Assembly (NCBI RefSeq): GCF_019396345.1
Contig: NZ_JAHKRM010000004.1
Span: 372,001-436,000 of the forward strand
Direction of reading: 5' to 3'
Source: Nonomuraea guangzhouensis
GTDB lineage: Bacteria > Actinomycetota > Actinomycetes > Streptosporangiales > Streptosporangiaceae
DNA length: 64,000 bases
Of this stretch, positions 17,865 through 26,878 are shown in pieces. Below the pieces are notes generated by a model. It saw nothing but the letters and a program-made list of their open reading frames with translations. It was not told the origin of the DNA and made no database searches. The translations under genes and the position numbers were made by a program. Each line of letters starts with the position of its first letter. The first letter of the stretch is position 1.

Positions 17865-19055
17865 TCAACTGTCGGTCAGCGTCTCGGTCGTGGCCTCACC
17901 CCAGTTCCTGGCGAGCTCGGTAATCCGGGCCACCGCGTCGGCCGGCGCGGTGCCGGCGCCCTCGGCGAGCCCCAGCAGATAGGCGGTCAGCGGCGCGGCG
18001 GGCCTGGCGACGCCGTGCGCCACCTCCTTGGTCAGCTCCAGGATCAGGTCCCGGTCGACGCGGGCGGGGTCGACGCCCAGCTCCTTGCAGGCCAGGGCGG
18101 TCCATTCGTTCAGCACGTTCATGCGAGCCTCCTCTAGATCGTCCATTGTGTCGCAGTCGAACCACGGGCGGCCGGGGAGCGCCACGCGTACGTGGACGAG
18201 CGGGCCGAGCAGCCCTCTCAGGGAGCGCCCCGTGTAGCCGGCCAGCGCCCGGCGCAGCGTCTCGGCGGGCCAGAGGCTCAGCAACCACTGCTCCCGGCCG
18301 CCATCGTCGACCACCACGACCCCACCGCCGACGTCCCCACCGACCACGTCGCCAGTGCTCACATGCCCGCCGCTCTCATACGCACCGCTCACATCGGCGC
18401 TCATGTCTCCGCCGTGCCCGGCGTCCGCCGGCTGGGATGAGGCGTGGAGCAGTTCGGCGACGTGTCCGGCTCTGAGGTACGGCAGATCTCCGGCGAGCAG
18501 CACCACCCATGGCGCCGTGACCTCGCGCAGCCCAGCCCGTAGCGCCGGCACCGGCCCACTGCCGGGCGGGTCTTCCCGAGCGAAGACGATCCGCGGCCGC
18601 TCGTCCAACCAGGGCGCCGTCCCCTTCCGGCCCTCGCGCATGGGCGCCGCTCCTGGCCGGTCCTCGCGCAGGGCCTCCGCCCCCTCCCGGCCCTCGCGCG
18701 AAGACTCCGCCCCTTGCCGAGCCTCGCACAGGGGCGCCGCCCCTTGCCGAGTCTCGTGCAGGGGCGCCGCTCGTTGCCGAGTCTCGCGCGAAGGCCCCGC
18801 CTTCCCGTGGTTCTCGGGCGCCCCCGGGAGTGGGCGTTCGGGGCCGACCACGATCACCGTGCGGGCTCCTGACGCCGCCAGCACGACGCTCTCGATCATC
18901 GCCCGGGCCCCGACGCTCAGGCCGGGCTTGTCCAGGCCGCCCAGCCGCCGCGCCTGCCCTCCGGCCAAAATGATCGCGTCGTACTCTCCACCGATCGTCA
19001 CGCCCCCACGGTACGCACTCCGGCGGGGGACCAACCGGTCACCCCATTCCGGCAT
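17865..19055 (-). CDS. mobA: Molybdenum cofactor guanylyltransferase MobA fused to DUF6457
   Basis: 396 aa from the ATG at 19055, which has a strong G-rich Shine-Dalgarno (GGGGGGAAGC before ATG); a GTG at 19001 is the alternative and starts closer to the family norm. The N-terminal MobA domain attaches GMP to molybdopterin: AIILAGGQARRLGGLDKP, LLAGDLPYL and DCDTMDDL are present. The C-terminal 85 residues are the DUF6457 helical domain often fused to actinobacterial MobA. Between VVGPERPLPG and the rest of the domain lies an insert of six decapeptide repeats, absent from ordinary MobA. moaA lies 54 bp upstream on the same strand, so the two Moco genes are likely one operon. Confidence 0.87.
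   Translation of the reverse strand: MPEWGDRLVPRRSAYRGGVTIGGEYDAIILAGGQARRLGGLDKPGLSVGARAMIESVVLAASGARTVIVVGPERPLPGAPENHGKAGPSRETRQRAAPLHETRQGAAPLCEARQGAESSREGREGAEALREDRPGAAPMREGRKGTAPWLDERPRIVFAREDPPGSGPVPALRAGLREVTAPWVVLLAGDLPYLRAGHVAELLHASSQPADAGHGGDMSADVSGAYESGGHVSTGDVVGGDVGGGVVVVDDGGREQWLLSLWPAETLRRALAGYTGRSLRGLLGPLVHVRVALPGRPWFDCDTMDDLEEARMNVLNEWTALACKELGVDPARVDRDLILELTKEVAHGVARPAAPLTAYLLGLAEGAGTAPADAVARITELARNWGEATTETLTDS
18609..18788 (-). repeat. Six 30-bp in-frame repeats inside mobA
   Basis: Degenerate decapeptides of the type RETRQGAAPL, HETRQGAAPL, CEARQGAESS, REGREGAEAL, REDRPGAAPM and REGRKGTAPW lie head to tail without gaps. The units are 60-90 % alike at DNA level and keep the reading frame. 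They fall in a surface loop of the MobA domain. Confidence 0.85.
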
Positions 19056-19109
19056 GCTTCCCCCCACCGTACGGAGAAGGCGGGTCCGTACGACGTACGA
19101 TAAAAGGCG

Positions 19110-20099
19110 TCAGCCGCCGATCGCCGACATCGGCCGGGACGGCTGGAGGAACGACGGGTCGTCGATGCCGTGTCCGGCGCGCTTGCGCGACACAGCGGCG
19201 ATCCAGCGGGCGGCGAGCTCCTCGTCGGAGGCGCCGTCCCGCAGAGGTGTCTTCAGGTCGGACTCCTCAGTGGCGAACAGGCAGTTGCGGATCTGCCCGT
19301 CGGCGGTCAGCCGTACGCGGTCGCACGCGGCGCAGAACGGGCGGGTCACCGACCCGATCACGCCCACCCGCGCGGGCCCGCCGTCGACCAGGAACCGCTC
19401 GGCGGGGGCGCTGCCGCGCTCCTCGAGGTCGTCGGGCGTGAGGTCGAACGAGACCGACAGCAGCGCGAGGATCTCGTCGGCGGTCACCATGCCCTCGCGG
19501 CTCCAGCCGTGCTGGGCGTCGAGCGGCATCTGCTCAATGAAGCGCAGTTCGTAGCCCCGCTCGAGGCAGTAGCGCAGCAGCGGGACGGCCTCGTGGTCGT
19601 TGACGTCGCGCATCAGTACGGTGTTGACCTTGACAGGGCGCAGGCCCACGTCATGGGCGGCGCTCAGCCCGGCGATGACGTCCTCGAGCCTGTCGCGGTG
19701 CGCGAGCCGCTTGAACGTGTCGCGGTCGAGCGTGTCGAGCGAGACGTTCACCCGGTCGAGACCCGCCTCGACGAGCGTCCCGGCCAGCCGGGCCAGACCG
19801 ATGCCGTTGGTCGTCAGCGACACCTGCGGTTTGGGGTCGAGCGCGGCGGTACGGCCGACGATATCGGGCAGCTCGCGGCGCAACAGCGGCTCGCCCCCGG
19901 TGTAGCGGACCTCGGTGACGCCCAGCTGTTCGACGCCGATCGTGACCAGCCTGACGATCTCGTCGGCCGTGAGGAGCTGGGCGTTGGGCAGCCAGTCGAG
20001 CCCTTCGGGTGGCATGCAGTAGGTGCAGCGCAGGTTGCACTTGTCCGTGAGGGACACCCGCAGATCCGTCGCCACCCGTCCGAACGAGTCTCGCAACAT
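19110..20099 (-). CDS. moaA: GTP 3',8-cyclase MoaA
   Basis: 329 aa radical-SAM enzyme for the first step of molybdenum cofactor synthesis. The N-terminal cluster is C21, C25, C28 (CNLRCTYC), with GGEPLLRREL as SAM-binding motif. The C-terminal substrate cluster is CAACDRVRL...NC near 256-273. The protein ends in the functional double glycine (SAIGG). AGGAGGTGACGC precedes the ATG, a near-ideal ribosome site. mobA follows on the same strand. Confidence 0.95.
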   Translation of the reverse strand: MLRDSFGRVATDLRVSLTDKCNLRCTYCMPPEGLDWLPNAQLLTADEIVRLVTIGVEQLGVTEVRYTGGEPLLRRELPDIVGRTAALDPKPQVSLTTNGIGLARLAGTLVEAGLDRVNVSLDTLDRDTFKRLAHRDRLEDVIAGLSAAHDVGLRPVKVNTVLMRDVNDHEAVPLLRYCLERGYELRFIEQMPLDAQHGWSREGMVTADEILALLSVSFDLTPDDLEERGSAPAERFLVDGGPARVGVIGSVTRPFCAACDRVRLTADGQIRNCLFATEESDLKTPLRDGASDEELAARWIAAVSRKRAGHGIDDPSFLQPSRPMSAIGG

Positions 20100-20195
20100 G
20101 GCGTCACCTCCTGTCTGTCGCTAAACGCCAGCCTATGTCGGTCTTCCGGCCGCCCCCAAAACCGACAACTCACCCGACGACAACGCGGCCGGCGA

Positions 20196-20975
20196 TCAGG
20201 TGATTCCTGGCTGAGCGTGCCGGAACGTGGTGGCGTGGCGGGTGATGTGTTCGATGTCGGTCAGGTAGAGGTCCGCGTGCCCATCGGCCAGGTGGCGGGC
20301 GAACGCCTCGTTCCCGGCCGCGGCCTGCTGCCGCATGTGGTCGACCATCGCCCGCAGCCGTTCCGCCGCCACCTCGGGCAGCGCCGCCCGCTCGTCATCG
20401 GAAAGGCCGTAGGCGTCGCCGAGCAGCCGTAGCCGCTCGGCCTGCTCTGTCACCGACAGTACGGCCTCGCCGTTGCCGACGGCCGACAGCGGGACGAACC
20501 GGTAGGCGGCGTAGGCGACGTCCCACAGGCGCGGCCCGGGATGGGCGGTGTCGAAGTCGATGAGCGCCACCGGCAGGCCGTCGCGGTAGACGCAGTTGTA
20601 GGGCGCGATGTCACCGTGGCAGACGACCTCGGCCGGCTCGCGCGCCGGGAAGTACCACTCGGCGTCCTGTTCCGTGAAGTCCGCGGTGGCGTCGTGATAG
20701 GCCCGCATGAGTACGGCCAGCGCCTCCAGCGCGGCGTCACTCCAGGCGTAGACGGGCACCGGGTAGTGCGCCACGTCCCCCGGGACGAAGTCGAGGATCT
20801 CCCGACCGGCCTCGTCGAGCCCGTGAGCGCGAGGCGCCCCTTCGAACCCGGCGGCGGCGAGATGCTCAAGCAGGCGGTGCACGGCCGGGGTCCAGGCACC
20901 GACCGGCCGCCGGACGGTCTCACCGACCCGGACGACCACGTTGACCCCGCCTCCGGCCAAAGGCTCTTCGATCAC
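20196..20975 (-). CDS. Aminoglycoside-phosphotransferase-like kinase
   Basis: 259 aa. The Brenner motif is VVCHGDIAPYNCVY (catalytic Asp in HGD, Asn in YN) with the metal-binding Asp in ALIDFDTAHPG. The N-terminal lobe is short and lacks a clear P-loop. Proteins of this type phosphorylate small molecules or are general kinases; nothing in the neighbourhood points to drug resistance. It stands alone between moaA and a gene-poor stretch. Confidence 0.75.
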   Translation of the reverse strand: MIEEPLAGGGVNVVVRVGETVRRPVGAWTPAVHRLLEHLAAAGFEGAPRAHGLDEAGREILDFVPGDVAHYPVPVYAWSDAALEALAVLMRAYHDATADFTEQDAEWYFPAREPAEVVCHGDIAPYNCVYRDGLPVALIDFDTAHPGPRLWDVAYAAYRFVPLSAVGNGEAVLSVTEQAERLRLLGDAYGLSDDERAALPEVAAERLRAMVDHMRQQAAAGNEAFARHLADGHADLYLTDIEHITRHATTFRHAQPGIT

Positions 20976-21468
20976 CCGCGGGACTCTACGCCATCACCGC
21001 GGCCCTCGACTGACAGCCCGCCACATGGCCCGGGTCTGAGAAGCGCGGTCTGACGAGCACCCGACCTCAGGACCGCGACTTCGGGACCGCCTCTTCAGGG
21101 ACGCCACCTCTCGAACGCGCCCTCAGACCCCCGGCTCACGAGGGCCGCGCCATGAGCCGCTCAGAACCGCCGCACAGGACCTCGGCCTCAAGATCGCGCA
21201 CGTGATCCGTCGGTGATGACCAGGAGATGCGCGATGTCCGGGAGCCGGCCGGCCTACGCGGGCATCAGCGCCATGATCGCCTGACGCACCTTCATCGGGC
21301 CATCAGCAGTACAGGTGATCCGCCGCAGCCGTTGCCCTTCGACTCTCGATGCCCCAGGTCGCAAAGCTACAGCCTGGGTGTCGCGCACCCAGGAAAAGCG
21401 GAGCCTGTCACCGGCTACGGGCGGGCGGAAGACTGACGCCGATACAGGCAACCGATGAGGGGGATGCG
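20976..21468. other. Gene-poor stretch of 493 bp
   Basis: Between a minus-strand kinase-like gene and the plus-strand Atu4866-family gene. It holds a fragment of an IS630-type transposase on the minus strand (about 21180-21350) and probably the promoter of the downstream gene. Nothing else coding is recognised. Confidence 0.6.
21180..21350 (-). pseudogene. IS630-family transposase N-terminal remnant
   Basis: On the minus strand the translation gives GQRLRRITCTADGPMKVRQ, then AIMALMPA, a TAG stop, then AGRLPDIAHLL. In IS630-type transposases the same stretch reads as a helix with RRI...VRLRRA...VLMSAQG followed by PVPDIAHLL. The stop replaces the usual Gln codon. A one-base shift after ITDG restores DHVRD, the next conserved piece. 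No catalytic DDE region, inverted repeats or TA duplication were found, so only a degraded scrap survives. Confidence 0.6.
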
Positions 21469-21735
21469 ATGTCCGGCGAGACAGCCGACATGAACGTGGC
21501 TGGCATGTGGGTGACGGCCGACGGCTACATCCGGCAGGAACTGCTGGCGGACGGCCGCTACGACGAAGCTCGCGGCGATCGGCGCAGCGCCTACACCGGC
21601 CGCTACACGGTGACGGGCGCCCACCTGGACTACGTGGACGACACCGGGTTCACCGCGACGGGCGACATCCGCGACGGCGTCCTTTACCACGAGCACCTGG
21701 TGCTCTACCGGGAGGAGTCGCGCCCCGGAGCGTGA
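21469..21735 (+). CDS. Atu4866-family small protein
   Basis: 88 aa. VAGMWVTADGYIRQELLADGRYDEARG and GRYTVTGAHLDYVDDTGFTATGDI are separated pieces of the compact beta-sandwich family named after Agrobacterium Atu4866, whose function is unknown. GAGGGGG lies 5 nt before the ATG. In other genomes it often follows a regulator and oxidoreductase; here it is alone, next to the IS630 scrap. Probably cytoplasmic. Confidence 0.75.
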   Translation: MSGETADMNVAGMWVTADGYIRQELLADGRYDEARGDRRSAYTGRYTVTGAHLDYVDDTGFTATGDIRDGVLYHEHLVLYREESRPGA

Positions 21736-21776
21736 ACCGGCCGCTTCCGGATCCGATCTGGTGAAAGACGCGAAAA

Positions 21777-21804
21777 CGCCCGGCCCCCTCGCGGGGACCG
21801 GGCG
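21777..21804 (-). terminator. Intrinsic terminator for the secreted-protein gene
   Basis: CGCCCGGCCCCC (21777-21788) pairs with 21793-21804 around a TCGC loop (one mismatch). Read on the minus strand the stem is followed by GTTTTCGCG, so it terminates the gene at 21828-22310 and may also stop the convergent Atu4866-family transcript. Confidence 0.7.
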
Positions 21805-21827
21805 CGTTCGACGAGCCGGGTGCGTGG

Positions 21828-22310
21828 TCAGTGGCGGCGGCCGCCGACGACCTTCACCCAGTCGGTGGCCTGCGTGCCGTCGAGCCACCTGGAGCCCTCG
21901 AAGACGGCCTTCCAGGTGCCCGAGGTGTACGCGGGGACGCGGGTGGAGAAGTAGCCGTCACCGCTGGTCCTGACCGACTCCACGTACTCCCAGCGACCGC
22001 TGCCGTCCGCCTGGAAGAGGATCGCGATCCGCTTCCAGCCCAGGCGGTGCCACGACTCCGACTCCTTGCAGTAGTCGGCGTTGTGGACGGACACGAAGCC
22101 GCTGATGTAGTCCTCTTCACACTCCACCGACAGCTTGCCTTCGAGCGTCAGCGGCTTGCCGCGCCAGGCCGGCTCGGGGTTGGCGTCGAACTGCAGGCGG
22201 GTGTGACCACCGTCGAACCCGGGATCGGCCAGCGCCGGCGTGGCGGCGGTCGCCAGGACCGTGGCGCCCAGAGCAGCCGCTGCCAGTCCGGCGGCGAGAC
22301 GTCGCATCAT
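21828..22310 (-). CDS. Small secreted hypothetical protein
   Basis: 160 aa. Signal peptide of about 29 residues (MMRRLAAGLAAAALGATVLA, cut near ALA-DP). The mature protein has WRGKPLTLEGKLSVECEED and ends with TWKAVFEGSRWLDGTQATD, a beta-sandwich arrangement like extracellular Ig-type repeats; the larger neighbour at 22473 ends in a similar fashion (GGFWRARYLGTDHY). There are two cysteines (about 75 and 90) that could form a disulfide. GGAAG precedes the ATG pair. The 160-bp upstream region is unusually AT-rich and probably holds a regulated promoter. No family name recognised. Confidence 0.7.
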   Translation of the reverse strand: MMRRLAAGLAAAALGATVLATAATPALADPGFDGGHTRLQFDANPEPAWRGKPLTLEGKLSVECEEDYISGFVSVHNADYCKESESWHRLGWKRIAILFQADGSGRWEYVESVRTSGDGYFSTRVPAYTSGTWKAVFEGSRWLDGTQATDWVKVVGGRRH

Positions 22311-22472
22311 GAATGAACTTCCTTCCCCGTTGGAGAACGCGCCCCATGGACAGAGCACGTCAACGCCAATGACGCCCAAAGGAAAGGAAAAGTTGCGAAG
22401 TACTCGATCACAATCGTGCAACGACAATTCGCCCGACGGGCTTTATCGCACGATTTTTATGCTTTTATCCGG

Positions 22473-23834
22473 TTATTCGGAGCTCTCGTGGATGCGGGAG
22501 ACCTTTGGGGCGTAGTGGTCGGTGCCCAGGTAGCGGGCCCGCCAGAAGCCGCCGGCGCGTCCCTGCACCGTCTTGGCGAAGTCGCCCGTCTCGCCGGTGG
22601 TCGTGACCGCCACCCGCTCCCACTCGTCGTCGGCCTCCGCGCGCCACAGGATCTCCACCGACTGGTCCGCGAACGGCGCGTATTCCGCGTATCCGCGCGG
22701 GTCCACCCTGGTCAGGGAGCCGTGCAGCCGTACGGAATCGGTAGCGCTCGCCTTTTCCGCCCGTACGGACGACATCTTGGTCTCGCGCTTGAGCTGGAAT
22801 GTCTGATTCCGCGTCACGCTCGTTCCGTCGTCGCCGGTCGCGGTGGCGGTGATCGTCCATGTTCCCGACGGGTAGAAGCGGTTGAGCACCTTGTCGGGGA
22901 GGAACCGCCAGGTCTGCCAGTTGTCCCTCATCCGCATCCCGCCCGGCGTCGTACGCCAGACCGGCATGAGCGCCAGGGCGGGTTCGACGTTGACGGGGCG
23001 GGGCTGTGGCTCCCTGGCCGCCGCCCAGGCACCCGGCCCGAACCATGCCGGCCACCCGGCCCTGCCGGACTCCGTAGCCGGGTTGACGCCCCCGACAGCA
23101 GGGTCCACGGCGACCTCTCCGCCCGGGACGGGGTTGACGGCCGTCTTGGCGTCTGAGACGGGGTTGATCGCCGTCTTCGCGCCCTGGGCAGGAGTCGTGT
23201 CCGCGCCCTGGACGGGCGTAGCGTTCGCGCCCTGGGCGGGCGTCGTGACCGTGCCCTGGACGGGCGTAGCGTTCGCGCCCTGGGCGGGCGTCGTGACCGT
23301 GCCCTGGACGGGCGTAGCGTTCGCGCCCTGGGCGGGCGTCGTGACCGTGCCCTGAGTAGCGGGGGTCGTGGAAAGTCGTACGCCCTGGGTCGGCCTCGCG
23401 TCGTAGGCGGCCGATCCGCCGTCCCAGGCGGACCGTACGGCCAGACGGGCGTGCCCAGCATTGCGCCGGAGAGCGGCGGGAAGCCTCTGGACGCGAGCAG
23501 CGTCAGACTTTCCCACTGTGGCGGACCCTGCAGGACCGGGCGCGAGCACCCCGGTGCCGGGCGGGGAGGACTTGGAGGTGGCGGGGGACGCGCCGGCGAC
23601 AGAGCCCGTGGGGGCGGACCCGGGCTCCACCTGGATGGTCACCCCGTCCTTCCCCTTCACCCCCTTGGCGATCACGTCGATCACCAGCCGGACGGAGTTC
23701 CCGGCCCCGACCACAGGGCTCGCCGGTCGTATGTTGATCTCGCGAATCGCGAGCTCGGTCGCGGCAGAGGACGCCGGTACGGGCACCGTGAGCGCCCCCG
23801 CCGCGAGCGAGACGAGAAGAAGACTTCTGGTCAT
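22473..23834 (-). CDS. Secreted Ig-like protein with octapeptide repeat linker
   Basis: 453 aa from the ATG at 23834. Signal peptide about 1-26 (SLLLVSLAAGALTVPVPASS). An N-terminal beta domain (AIREINIRPASPVVGAGNSVRL) is followed by a long Pro/Thr/Gln linker with the repeated units GTVTTPAQ and GANATPVQ. Then come a second beta domain (YPSGTWTITATATGDDGTSVTRNQ is one strand pair, given here in part) and a third (QSVEILWRAEADDEWERV, then GGFWRARYLGTDHYAP). The build suggests an extracellular binding or structural protein. The end of the third domain resembles the small secreted protein encoded downstream, so the two may share ancestry. Function unknown. Confidence 0.7.
   Translation of the reverse strand: MTRSLLLVSLAAGALTVPVPASSAATELAIREINIRPASPVVGAGNSVRLVIDVIAKGVKGKDGVTIQVEPGSAPTGSVAGASPATSKSSPPGTGVLAPGPAGSATVGKSDAARVQRLPAALRRNAGHARLAVRSAWDGGSAAYDARPTQGVRLSTTPATQGTVTTPAQGANATPVQGTVTTPAQGANATPVQGTVTTPAQGANATPVQGADTTPAQGAKTAINPVSDAKTAVNPVPGGEVAVDPAVGGVNPATESGRAGWPAWFGPGAWAAAREPQPRPVNVEPALALMPVWRTTPGGMRMRDNWQTWRFLPDKVLNRFYPSGTWTITATATGDDGTSVTRNQTFQLKRETKMSSVRAEKASATDSVRLHGSLTRVDPRGYAEYAPFADQSVEILWRAEADDEWERVAVTTTGETGDFAKTVQGRAGGFWRARYLGTDHYAPKVSRIHESSE
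23211..23354. repeat. Three identical 48-bp tandem repeats
   Basis: Units at 23211-23258, 23259-23306 and 23307-23354 are identical over all 48 bases. Each encodes GTVTTPAQ-GANATPVQ on the minus strand. Degenerate half-units continue on both sides (GADTTPAQ, GAKTAINP). Perfect identity points to recent copy-number change. Confidence 0.95.
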
Positions 23835-23900
23835 GATCGTGACGGTAGGAACCACCCGGTAATGACCACGACCACGACTCACGCCACCAACGGCAAAGGA

Positions 23901-25739
<1,839 letters not shown>

Positions 25740-25867
25740 GGCACCCGCCTCCAGTCAGTGGTCACTTGCTGAGCTGGCATGCATCGCACCACACCACCGG
25801 GGTACCGGCAAGGCCTGGGCGGCGTCGTCACGTAGAGTGATGAGTCGCACGCGGAGGGAGGCGGCGC

Positions 25868-26242
25868 ATGAGCACGGGTGAACGGACGTTCTTCGGGCAT
25901 CCGTGGGCCCTTGCGACGCTGTTCTGCACCGAGATGTGGGAGCGTTTCAGCTGGTACGGCCTGCGCGCCATCCTCGCCACCTTCATGGCGGCCTCGCCCG
26001 CCCAGCACGGCCTCGGCATGACCGAGCAGACCGCGCAGGCGGTGGTCGGCGTCTACGGCGCGCTGATCTACCTGGTGGCGCTGCCCGGCGGCTGGATCGC
26101 CGACCGGATACTGGGCCCGCGCAGGTCGGTCTTCTGGAGCGGCGTCGGCGAGCTGTCGCTCAGCCCGGTGGGGCTCTCGGTCACCGCCAAGCTGGCGCCG
26201 CGGGCGTTGATGGCCGAGCACCATCCGACCACTTTCAGGTAG
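25868..26242 (+). pseudogene. POT-family peptide transporter with large internal deletion
   Basis: The frame codes for 124 aa, whereas POT (proton-dependent oligopeptide) transporters are about 450-500 aa. Residues 1-92 are a normal N-terminus (FFGHPWALATLFCTEMWERF, then FSWYGLRAIL and GGWIADRILGPRRSVF). Then the sequence jumps from SGVG to ELSLSPVGLSVTAKLAP, which in intact proteins lies in a late transmembrane helix. About 250-300 residues between are missing and the frame stops soon after. The deletion is in frame, so a short two-to-three-helix peptide could still be made from the good GGAGGGAGG ribosome site. Confidence 0.85.
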
Positions 26243-26253
26243 AAATCAGTCTT

Positions 26254-26868
26254 GTGTCGGAAATTCTCGATCTCGTAGGTATCTTCGTCTTCGCCCTGTC
26301 GGGTGCGCTGATGGGCGTACGCAAGCGGCTCGACGTGGTCGGCATGGCGGTGATCGCCGAGATGACCGCCCTGGGCGGCGGCGTCGTGCGGGATCTGATC
26401 CTGAACGTCCGGCCCACCGCCTTCCAGAGCTCCGGTTACGTGCTCGTGCCGGTGCTGGCCACGGCCATCGTGTTCTTCTGGCATCCGCACGTGGCCAGGG
26501 TGATGCCCGCCATCCTGGTGCTCGACGCGGCGGGCCTCGGCCTGTTCTGCGCGGTGGGCACCGAGAAGGCGCTCGACTACGGGCTCAGCCCCCTGCACGC
26601 GGCCCTGCTCGGCGTCACGACCGCCATCGGCGGCGGCATGCTGCGCGACGTGCTGGCCGGGGAGATCCCGACACTGCTGTACGACCGCCAGCTCTACGCG
26701 GTGCCCGCGATGCTCGGCTCGGCGGCCATGGCGGCGCTCTACACCCACGACCTGCACGGCTGGCACGCCACGCTGGCCGCCGCCGTCCTGGCCTTCGGCC
26801 TGCGCATCGCCGCGATGCGCTACAACTGGCGCGCGCCGCTGGCCAGGGGCGTCAAATCCACGGAGTGA
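26254..26868 (+). CDS. TRIC-type cation channel family protein (YadS/UPF0126)
   Basis: 204 aa integral membrane protein with two repeats of three helices. Each repeat carries the family's glycine-rich kink: TALGGGVVRDLI near 42-53 and TAIGGGMLRDVLAGE near 127-141. Bacterial homologues form trimeric monovalent-cation channels, though some are linked to glycine uptake. The GTG at 26254 is chosen because translation then begins with SEILDLVGIFVFALSG, the family's first helix. It starts 12 bp after the stop of the deleted POT gene and may be transcribed from that gene's promoter. Confidence 0.85.
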   Translation: MSEILDLVGIFVFALSGALMGVRKRLDVVGMAVIAEMTALGGGVVRDLILNVRPTAFQSSGYVLVPVLATAIVFFWHPHVARVMPAILVLDAAGLGLFCAVGTEKALDYGLSPLHAALLGVTTAIGGGMLRDVLAGEIPTLLYDRQLYAVPAMLGSAAMAALYTHDLHGWHATLAAAVLAFGLRIAAMRYNWRAPLARGVKSTE

Positions 26869-26878
26869 GCCGGGCCGG

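Noticed and set aside
17839..17873. Nested inverted repeats TTGACA/TGTCAA and ACAGTT/AACTGT at the mobA 3' end
   Set aside because: Short 6-bp arms with long gaps, partly inside the coding end. TTGACA points towards no plus-strand gene.
21254..21451. 65-codon minus-strand frame as an independent small gene
   Set aside because: Its last 30 residues match the IS630 N-terminus and end at a stop inside a conserved motif, so it is treated as part of a transposase remnant.
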